The translations under genes and the position numbers were made by a program. Under the pieces are notes generated by a model. It saw nothing but the letters and a program-made list of their open reading frames with translations. It made no database searches and was not told where the DNA came from. Source: Erysipelotrichaceae bacterium (GTDB lineage: Bacteria; Bacillota_I; Bacilli_A; Erysipelotrichales; Coprobacillaceae). Taken from it: DNA of 12,370 bases. The stretch lies in the NCBI GenBank assembly GCA_021200395.1, contig JAJQGQ010000228.1:1-12370 (forward strand). Reading direction: 5' to 3'. The first letter of the stretch is position 1. The number at the start of each line of letters is the position of its first letter. This document shows positions 6,464-12,370 of the stretch, piece by piece.

Positions 6464-7126
6464 ATGCGAGAAAATATGAAATATGATACGAATCTTTATC
6501 AATTAAGAGAAACAGTTTTAATGCGTATGATGGAAATTATTAAAAATCAAAGATATATTGAAAGTGGTGGAACTATTTTCTTTGGTGATTCTTTAACAGA
6601 GTTTTTTGATATTGATAAGTATTTTAAAGAAATTGAAGTTAAATATAATACAGGTATTAGAGGTATTACGAGTGGCATGTTGTTGCATTTTATTGATGAA
6701 GGTGTTTTAAAATATCAACCTAGTCAAGTTATCATAATGATAGGTACAAACGATTTAGGAAATACTGTCATGGCATCACCTAGAGATATTGCTTTAAATG
6801 TGAAGGAAATGGTAGAAATCATTCATTATAACTTATCTGATTGTAAAATCGTTTTATTAAGTCCTATTCCTTGCCTTAAAAACCAAACCTACTATGAAAC
6901 AAAACAAGGATTAAGAAACAATGATATTCTACAAATGATATATCAAGAATATCAACGTGTGATACCTTATGATAATATACAAATGATTAATGTTTATGAT
7001 GCATTATGTGATAAACAAGGAAATGTTATATCATCATATTATGTAGATGGATTACATATTAATGATGATGGATACAAAGTTATTACCCAAAAGATTAAGG
7101 AGGAGCTCTATGCAAAAGTATTATGA
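6464..7126 (+). CDS. Cytoplasmic SGNH/GDSL-family hydrolase
   Basis: 220 residues, without a signal peptide or membrane helix. SGNH landmarks are in order: block I FFGDSLTEFF (Ser43 nucleophile), block II NTGIRG (Gly64), block III GTND (94-97, Asn96), block V DGLHIND (Asp195 and His198). This is a complete catalytic set for an esterase, lipase or acetylhydrolase acting on a small acylated substrate, often a carbohydrate ester. The ATG at 6464 is chosen because AGGTGA in the end of the preceding gene lies five bases upstream; an in-frame GTG at 6455 lies within that site. It is the second gene of the operon and overlaps the next by 17 bases, so translation is likely coupled. Confidence 0.9.
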   Translation: MRENMKYDTNLYQLRETVLMRMMEIIKNQRYIESGGTIFFGDSLTEFFDIDKYFKEIEVKYNTGIRGITSGMLLHFIDEGVLKYQPSQVIIMIGTNDLGNTVMASPRDIALNVKEMVEIIHYNLSDCKIVLLSPIPCLKNQTYYETKQGLRNNDILQMIYQEYQRVIPYDNIQMINVYDALCDKQGNVISSYYVDGLHINDDGYKVITQKIKEELYAKVL

Positions 7127-7844
7127 AATAACTACTCCTAAAGGAACTATGCGAGGTTATTTTCATCAACCCGATAAGGATAACTACCCTGTATGTTTGA
7201 TATTTCATGGTTTTACAGGATTACATACAGGAACAAAATTTGCCTATGTAACAATTTCTAGAATGTTAGAAGAACACGGTATAGGAAGTGTTAGATTAGA
7301 CTTTTTAGGAACGGGAGATTCTGATTTATCATTTAAGGATATGACTTTTAAAGATGAATTAGAATCTGCTAAAATAATACTTAAAGAAGTATCTGGTCTT
7401 CCACAAGTCACAGATATCTATTTACTAGGACATTCTATGGGTGGTGCAGTCGCTAGTGAACTAGCAAAACTATATCCTTATGATATTCAAAAGATGTGTC
7501 TATGGGCGCCAGCACTTAACTTAAGTGAAGCTTTAGAATATCTTAAAGGACATGTTGATGAAGCTCCAACTTATGATCATAATGGTTTTGAAATATCTAA
7601 TGAATTCGTGGAAGATATTATTGCTCGTGATTTCTATAAAGATCTTGATACTTATAAAAATCCTCTTATGATTATTCATGGCAGCAAAGATACAACAGTT
7701 CCTTATGAAATATCTAGTAAATATCTTAAAGGATACTATCATCCAGAATTTCATCCTATCTTGGATGCCACTCATAATTATGATAATCTCAGCCATATTA
7801 ATGAAGTTATCAATCTAACCATAGAATTTCTAACAAAAAAGTGA
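7110..7844 (+). CDS. Alpha/beta hydrolase, feruloyl/cinnamoyl-esterase-like
   Basis: 244 residues, cytoplasmic. The oxyanion-hole motif HGFTG (33-37), nucleophile elbow GHSMGG (Ser109), acid Asp194 (in HGSKDTTVP) and His222 (in DATHNY) form a full catalytic triad. The LDFLGTGDSDL segment (64-73) and a lid insertion between the WAPA strand (132-135) and residue 185 agree with the lactobacillus cinnamoyl-esterase type, in which triad positions are nearly the same. It may release acyl or phenolic acids from plant-derived esters, but other small esters are possible. The ATG at 7110 follows AAGGAGGA by five bases, inside the end of the SGNH gene. The pairing of two esterase folds with a phosphatase suggests joint breakdown of a modified metabolite (inference). 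Its stop codon lies in the terminator. Confidence 0.88.
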   Translation: MQKYYEITTPKGTMRGYFHQPDKDNYPVCLIFHGFTGLHTGTKFAYVTISRMLEEHGIGSVRLDFLGTGDSDLSFKDMTFKDELESAKIILKEVSGLPQVTDIYLLGHSMGGAVASELAKLYPYDIQKMCLWAPALNLSEALEYLKGHVDEAPTYDHNGFEISNEFVEDIIARDFYKDLDTYKNPLMIIHGSKDTTVPYEISSKYLKGYYHPEFHPILDATHNYDNLSHINEVINLTIEFLTKK

Positions 7845-7860
7845 CCAAAAGTCACTTTTT
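7836..7860. terminator. Bidirectional terminator between convergent operons
   Basis: AAAAAGTGAC (7836-7845) pairs perfectly with GTCACTTTTT (7851-7860) around a five-base loop. The T-run is present on both strands. The forward stop TGA (7842-7844) lies in the stem and the reverse stop (7859-7861) overlaps its end, so one hairpin serves both operons. Confidence 0.85.
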
Positions 7861-9634
7861 AGCTTCTTAATATTTTTTCAATATCAATATGTTTCACTAA
7901 TATAACATATATGATCATTGTTATAAGAAATATTATTATAATATCCATACAATTTAACAATATTAATACATAACTAGATTGATACATTGTTATAATCAAC
8001 ACATTTAAAATCAAACTTAAAGGAAAAACATACTTAATTTCATTCAAATATTCTACACTTAATAACTTTATAAAATCTAATATACCAAAACCATTAATCA
8101 ACAATACAGTTAATTCTCTTCTTCTTTGGAAAAACAAATAAACATTCATAACAAGTACTGCAATAACACCAATGATTGTTAAACCTATAATTAACCCTAA
8201 TTCAACATGATGATAATAATCAACAATCTCATCTATAGCATCATCATTGACAGCGTCACTATTCACAGTATAATTTAAATCTTCATAATATTCCTTCTTT
8301 TCTTTAAAATCCTCATAGCTATCACACTCTACTACAAATCCAACATAAGTATCACCATCATAAAGTTTTTCAATATCCTTATAATACATATAAATAAAAT
8401 AACTACTATTATTATAAGTATCATAAATACCACTTTTTAATGTACCGAGTATTGTCACATTAACACTTTGGCTATCTTCATATATTTCAAAGTTTAAGCT
8501 CATATTATCAGCAATAGAAGGATAATTCATTCTTATAGATTCATAAGCTTCATGACTTAAATAAATACCATTTTCATATTGGGATAGATGATTATAGGAA
8601 TCTAGCTTATTAGTTAAATCTTGACTATCAAAATAAGGAATAATATTGACTCGGGTATCTTCTGCTAGTGTTATTTTAATATAAGGATGTTCATAAGATT
8701 CGAATGTACCATAGTCATATAAATCATAACTATTATAAGGAAAACGTGTTTCTTTATTTTTTGTGACATAGAGGAGCTTATCATATTGGTCGTAGATAAG
8801 CGTTTTATTGTTTTCTAGTAGTTGATTGGTAAAACACATAGAGAAGATACTTAATACAATAATACTTAATATAATGATAGTTAATAAGTCATATTTGACT
8901 TTATATTTTTTAAAAGTATCCTGACAATATGTTTGATAAAATTGAGGAGAAATGTTTGTATGTTGTTTTATTAACATATTACCTTTTGTTGATTGATCTT
9001 TGGTAAGTATTAAATGTTGATTCTCTATTGTATATATACGATCAGCAATTGTACTAGCTGTTTCACTATGACTGGATATGATGACACTTTTATGCATTTG
9101 ATGAGCCAACTTCATACATATTTGAAAAATGATCATTTCATTTTCTTTATCCAATGAAGCTGTTGGCTCATCTAAAATGAATATATCAGGTTCTTTGATC
9201 AAAGCACAGCCTATAGCCAATCTTTGTTTTTGGCCTAAAGATAAGGTACTCACACTTTGATTGAGTGGTACATCTAGTTGAACTATTTCTAAAATCTTTA
9301 ATAACTCTTCATTGTTAGCAACACGTCCCACCATAAATGCATAATGTTTAAGATTTTGTTTCACATCTAAATGATCAATAATTTCATTATTCTGAAATAC
9401 AAAACCAATCCTATTTCTTCTTATATTATTGATTTGTTTTGGATGATTGATGAGTACATTATCAATATAAACATCACAATCATTTTGAAGTAAACCTAAG
9501 CGATACAACAGGGCTGATTTTCCTGATCCACTTTCACCTTGAATAAGAGTGATACAAGATGAAGGAATACTCATACTTTCGTGGTCAAATAAAACTTTAT
9601 CATATGCAATATGAATATTATCGACTCTTATCAT
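7859..9634 (-). CDS. ABC transporter ATPase-FtsX-type permease fusion, subunit B
   Basis: 591 residues. The N-terminal ATPase (about 1-210) has Walker A GESGSGKS (33-40), Q-loop Gln81 in VFQN, a variant signature LSLGQ (131-135), Walker B FILDEP (152-157, Glu156) and H-loop His189. The FVFQNNEIIDHLDVKQNL segment resembles ATPases of the lactococcin 972 export group. Then come helix 1 (about 248-268), an extracellular domain of about 205 residues (270-475) and three helices (about 478-501, 533-550, 557-581): MacB-like topology. Start ATG at 9634 is chosen from AAGGTGA just upstream; longer in-frame versions run into the preceding gene. Its ATG overlaps the stop of subunit A as ATGA, implying coupled translation and a heterodimer (inference). 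FtsX-type pumps move or extract peptides using the extracellular domain. The substrate is unknown; the secreted protein encoded first in the operon is a candidate. Confidence 0.88.
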   Translation of the reverse strand: MIRVDNIHIAYDKVLFDHESMSIPSSCITLIQGESGSGKSALLYRLGLLQNDCDVYIDNVLINHPKQINNIRRNRIGFVFQNNEIIDHLDVKQNLKHYAFMVGRVANNEELLKILEIVQLDVPLNQSVSTLSLGQKQRLAIGCALIKEPDIFILDEPTASLDKENEMIIFQICMKLAHQMHKSVIISSHSETASTIADRIYTIENQHLILTKDQSTKGNMLIKQHTNISPQFYQTYCQDTFKKYKVKYDLLTIIILSIIVLSIFSMCFTNQLLENNKTLIYDQYDKLLYVTKNKETRFPYNSYDLYDYGTFESYEHPYIKITLAEDTRVNIIPYFDSQDLTNKLDSYNHLSQYENGIYLSHEAYESIRMNYPSIADNMSLNFEIYEDSQSVNVTILGTLKSGIYDTYNNSSYFIYMYYKDIEKLYDGDTYVGFVVECDSYEDFKEKKEYYEDLNYTVNSDAVNDDAIDEIVDYYHHVELGLIIGLTIIGVIAVLVMNVYLFFQRRRELTVLLINGFGILDFIKLLSVEYLNEIKYVFPLSLILNVLIITMYQSSYVLILLNCMDIIIIFLITMIIYVILVKHIDIEKILRS

Positions 9635-11742
9635 TTTATCACCTTTTTCATTATTATAGGAATCAGTAATTCTACCAATAGAGAAAGACCTATGATACCG
9701 ATACATACATTGATAGTTATCACAATATAACTAATACCCAATATATTTAAAACATATGTCACAATAAAGAAGAATAGTAATGCTAATAAACATACAATTA
9801 TAGTATTAATGATATATTTTTTGATAAAGAACATTGATTTACTAGACTTATCAATACCTAAAGAACTCAAAAAAGCTTGGGTGTTTTTTTCTTCGATATA
9901 ACTTATATACTGTATATACAGATATAATGCAAAAACTACTACAAACATGACAAGACTAACTGTGGTAAATGTTGATTGAGTATTATTTTCAATATTTAAA
10001 TAAGCATTTGTATCTAAATATTCACTTTCTATGTTATATCCCAATTCTTCTAATTTACTTACAACCTCTTCTAATTGTGAATGATTCTCTACTTCAACAC
10101 TCAATGCTGTTGCACTATCGGTTGTCCATTTACTTTGTTCCACAACATAATCATTTTCTGTTAAAGTATAATCACTCGGATATTCATCAATATAGCTTCC
10201 TACATAAGGTTTAGAAGTAATCCAATATAATGTTCTTGAATCAGGATAATCATCAATAATATCATTATAATACGCTAATAAAAGACTTTGACTCACATAG
10301 ATACCACCATCATAACTATTCTCTACACCTAATGATGTCCCACTAATAACCCCATTAATTGGTAATTTCACAGTCACATAATGACATTTGATCTCATTAG
10401 CTGAAATCACTGTACTACCATCATCATTTTCAATGGTCACTTCCACACTACCACTTGTATTATAAATAGGTATTGGTAACATAAATTCCAATTCTTTTGA
10501 TGTATTATCACTATCAGTAAAAAGATTATTATAAAGCTCTTCAGTGATATAAATACCATTACTATCATTACTAAAAGATTCTAATAAATAGGATGAATAA
10601 TCCTTATCATCTAAATATGTAGAAAACATCATACTATAACCTTCACAGTCAAATGATGAAATCATTTCATCATTCACATAACCAGTTAAAATAGAACTTT
10701 CATCAATACTGTTTTCATTCCCAATATCATCAACATCAAAATTTTTAGTAATTGTTAGATCAAAACGCCAATTGATTTTGATTGATTTAATATTTTCAAT
10801 ATTGGATATTGTTTGATAATCTTCTAGTGTCATAGGTATCTCAGTGCCATTATATGAATAACTATTATCAATAAAAGGATTCTTAGAAACAATAATTTCC
10901 TTAGAAGATAAGTTATCTAATTGAGAGTTTGTATAAGCAATAAGATAATTATTAAATGAGAAAGAAATCATGAGAAATGCGATAGAAAAGCTTAATAAGA
11001 TATACAAAAACTTTTTATAAAGTTTTTGATGTATGAGTGATTTACTTATGTATTTCAAAAATATTCGATTGTTTTTATGATATGATGATATATTATTGGT
11101 TATGGAATTTTCATATTTAATATCTTTAATTAATTTTCTATTTTCAATGGTATATAAGATATCAGCTTGATCAATAAGATATTGATCATGGGAGGAGGCT
11201 ATAACGATATGTCCCTGGTGGGCGTATTGTTTGATGAATTCAATGACACTATCTTTATTATCTTTATCTAATGCAGCTGTTGGTTCATCTAATATAAGAA
11301 TATTGGGTTGCTTTAAAATGGCTAGGAAAAGCGAACAACGTGTTTGTTCACCACCAGATAATTGTTTAGGAAACTTATGTAATAAATCTCTGATCTTTAA
11401 TATATTTAATAAAGAATCTTGATTATCATCAATTCCATATAATTCCATGATAAAATGGATATGTTCTTCAATCGTTAATTCTTCAAAAAAACAAGGCTGT
11501 TGATAGACAATACTGACATTTTGATAAATATAATCATCGCTATTTTGCATATCAATCATATTATTATTATTATAGTGATATTCGCATGGATGCTTACATA
11601 TCAAGGCATCAATAAGTGTTGATTTTCCAGTTCCACTTTTGCCACATAATACGGTTAATTCTCCAGAAGATGCTTTGAAAAAAGCATCATCAAAAACAAT
11701 ATGATCTCCAAAAGCAATATTTATATGCTTTAACTCTAACAT
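9631..11742 (-). CDS. ABC transporter ATPase-FtsX-type permease fusion, subunit A
   Basis: 703 residues. The ATPase (about 1-210) has Walker A GKSGTGKS (34-41), Q-loop Gln82 in YQQP, a normal signature LSGGE (128-132), Walker B ILILDEP (148-154, Glu153) and H-loop His185, so it looks fully catalytic. Helix 1 spans about 245-268. A very large extracellular domain (about 272-592) is rich in Asp, Glu, Ser, Tyr and Asn. Three helices follow (about 593-614, 643-666, 672-697). This is the MacB layout, fused as in proteobacterial MacB rather than split as in most Gram-positive ATPase/FtsX pairs. AAGGAGG lies seven bases before the ATG. The gene starts 59 bases after the secreted-protein gene without an intervening terminator, and is coupled to subunit B through ATGA. 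The two subunits are clearly different, so a heterodimer is likely (inference). Confidence 0.88.
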   Translation of the reverse strand: MLELKHINIAFGDHIVFDDAFFKASSGELTVLCGKSGTGKSTLIDALICKHPCEYHYNNNNMIDMQNSDDYIYQNVSIVYQQPCFFEELTIEEHIHFIMELYGIDDNQDSLLNILKIRDLLHKFPKQLSGGEQTRCSLFLAILKQPNILILDEPTAALDKDNKDSVIEFIKQYAHQGHIVIASSHDQYLIDQADILYTIENRKLIKDIKYENSITNNISSYHKNNRIFLKYISKSLIHQKLYKKFLYILLSFSIAFLMISFSFNNYLIAYTNSQLDNLSSKEIIVSKNPFIDNSYSYNGTEIPMTLEDYQTISNIENIKSIKINWRFDLTITKNFDVDDIGNENSIDESSILTGYVNDEMISSFDCEGYSMMFSTYLDDKDYSSYLLESFSNDSNGIYITEELYNNLFTDSDNTSKELEFMLPIPIYNTSGSVEVTIENDDGSTVISANEIKCHYVTVKLPINGVISGTSLGVENSYDGGIYVSQSLLLAYYNDIIDDYPDSRTLYWITSKPYVGSYIDEYPSDYTLTENDYVVEQSKWTTDSATALSVEVENHSQLEEVVSKLEELGYNIESEYLDTNAYLNIENNTQSTFTTVSLVMFVVVFALYLYIQYISYIEEKNTQAFLSSLGIDKSSKSMFFIKKYIINTIIVCLLALLFFFIVTYVLNILGISYIVITINVCIGIIGLSLLVELLIPIIMKKVIK

Positions 11743-11801
11743 GATTATTCCTCCTTCTCATCTATTTATGAAATATATTGTTTTTCGCTTCTGTTAAATT
11801 T

Positions 11802-12182
11802 TCAAGTAATAATAGTTGTACCAGTTTTTGTTGTAGAAGTAGAGTTTTTACCGTAACAAACAAAAGTTCTTTTGGCAACCATAACTGTACCATTAGATTC
11901 TGTTGATGTAGTAGTACTTTTAGAATTGAAACCACATCCAGCAGTACCTAGACCACTATAGTAACTAATGCTTTCACCATTAAAAGTCCATTTATTCGTA
12001 TCATAATCATAATTGGCTCTTGATTTTACTTGATAAATTGTACCTAAAATAGTTACTTTAGAGGCTTTAAGATAAGCATATACTGCTGAAACTGATGAAA
12101 TGCTTGTAAATACCATAACCATAACACCTAATACGACAATTAGTTTTTTAATTTTTGCATCTAACGAACAACTTATTTTCAA
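11802..12182 (-). CDS. Small Sec-type secreted protein of unknown family, first gene of the ABC operon
   Basis: 126 residues from a TTG at 12182. Lysines at 10-13 and a hydrophobic core (about 14-30), followed by SVSA or VYA, form a signal peptide, with likely cleavage after Ala33 or Ala36. The mature part of about 90 residues has an aromatic, beta-like first half (YLKASKVTILGTIY, then NYDYDTNKWTF, about 57-67) and two Ser/Thr-rich stretches (88-99, 113-125) separated by TFVCY. Its only two cysteines, Cys83 and Cys109, could form a disulfide. I recognise no family. Size, export signal and the neighbouring ABC pair recall lactococcin 972-type bacteriocin loci, but its sequence signature is not evident. 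The start is uncertain: AAGGA abuts the TTG without a spacer, an in-frame stop lies just upstream, and no ATG occurs before residue 21. An ATA six bases past AAGGA (codon 3) is the only other well-placed codon. Confidence 0.72.
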   Translation of the reverse strand: MKISCSLDAKIKKLIVVLGVMVMVFTSISSVSAVYAYLKASKVTILGTIYQVKSRANYDYDTNKWTFNGESISYYSGLGTAGCGFNSKSTTTSTESNGTVMVAKRTFVCYGKNSTSTTKTGTTIIT

Positions 12183-12198
12183 TCCTTCTTAAATTTGT

Positions 12199-12222
12199 AT
12201 TATACATTTGCAACTGTATAAT
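12199..12222 (-). promoter_or_regulatory. Dyad-symmetric operator covering the -10 box of the secreted-protein/ABC operon
   Basis: Bases 12199-12222 form a 24-bp dyad: ATTATACA, an eight-base centre containing the palindrome TTGCAA, and TGTATAAT; 11 of 12 symmetric pairs match. The reverse-strand TATAAT (12199-12204) is the left half-site and lies 16 bases before the TTG start. No good -35 is seen. A dyad over the -10 is typical of a repressor operator of a dimeric winged-helix regulator; which family is not clear. Because the dyad is symmetric, a TATAAT also reads on the forward strand (12217-12222), but no forward gene follows in the window. Confidence 0.5.
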
Positions 12223-12277
12223 GAATTTGATAGTCTATCTAAAATTATTATACAATATATAAAATGGATGTCAATGA

Positions 12278-12336
12278 AAATATGTTTTAAAATAAAATAT
12301 ATTAAAAATTATATATTAATATCATAAAACATATTT
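12278..12336. repeat. AT-rich inverted repeat at the right edge
   Basis: AAATATGTTTTA (12278-12289) is perfectly complementary to 12325-12336, and a second pair, AATATAT (12296-12302) with ATATATT (12311-12317), nests inside. It could be the terminator of a gene beyond the window, but lacks a GC-rich stem. The rest of 12223-12370 shows no reading frame and no RNA gene that I can identify. Confidence 0.25.
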
Positions 12337-12370
12337 GATTTTATTAGAAGATTAGTATATGATATGACAT

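Noticed and set aside
7533..7796. Open reverse frame of 87 codons opposite the alpha/beta hydrolase
   Set aside because: It lies wholly antisense to a gene with a complete catalytic triad and its translation shows no domain.
9634..9706. N-terminal extension of ABC subunit B by 24 residues
   Set aside because: It lies inside subunit A, lacks a ribosome binding site and precedes the normal start of an ABC ATPase domain; the ATGA overlap with AAGGTGA upstream is more likely.
9969..10214. Open forward frame of 81 codons opposite ABC subunit A
   Set aside because: It is antisense to the extracellular domain of a well-supported gene, and no protein family is recognisable.
11231..11422. Open forward frame of 63 codons opposite the ATPase domain of subunit A
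   Set aside because: It is the complement of Walker B and signature codons and has no independent support.
11802..12182. Direct assignment of the secreted protein to the lactococcin 972 family
   Set aside because: Only the architecture (signal peptide, size, ABC neighbours) agrees; the family sequence pattern is not visible in the mature part.
1..12370. CRISPR arrays, insertion sequences, integrase or attachment sites
   Set aside because: No spaced direct-repeat array, transposase or recombinase frame, or tRNA-end duplication is seen.

Overview
The window is AT-rich DNA with Gram-positive style signals: strong AAGGAGG/AGGTGA ribosome binding sites, TATAAT -10 boxes often extended by TGn, hairpin/T-run terminators, and very short intergenic gaps. 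Gene content (a KdpD/KdpE pair, a type II zinc-binding thymidine kinase, Cof-type and Gph-type HAD phosphatases, fused ATPase-FtsX transporters) fits a low-GC Bacillota, plausibly a gut Erysipelotrichia/Coprobacillaceae relative. That placement is an inference from composition and gene style, not from a marker gene.

Layout. Positions 17-60 hold a large perfect palindrome built from four ATTAAG half-sites, followed by a promoter and the overlapping pair kdpD-kdpE (135-3342). This sensor kinase and response regulator should control potassium uptake. The KdpD has lost its N-terminal Walker A lysine but keeps a near-exact cyclic-di-AMP-type USP motif. Next come a reverse-strand tRNA-Thr(GGT) and a reverse-strand small membrane protein with a zinc ribbon (3496-3885). 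Divergent from the latter is tdk (4021-4620). A roughly 200-base gap with a possible small RNA and a strong terminator leads to a Cof-type HAD phosphatase (4820-5647).

A second terminator and an extended -10 promoter start a tight three-gene forward operon (5815-7844): Gph-like HAD phosphatase, cytoplasmic SGNH/GDSL hydrolase, and an alpha/beta hydrolase of the feruloyl-esterase-like type. It converges on a reverse operon, with both stop codons inside or touching one bidirectional terminator.

The reverse operon (12182 to 7859) is the most unusual part. A dyad-symmetric site covers its -10 box. It then encodes a 126-residue Sec-type secreted protein of unknown family with two cysteines, followed by two different ATPase-permease fusions of MacB-like topology coupled by an ATGA overlap. 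The arrangement recalls loci for secreted bacteriocin-like proteins with ABC export or immunity transporters, for example the lactococcin 972 group, but the secreted protein is not recognisable as that family. Its function is open.
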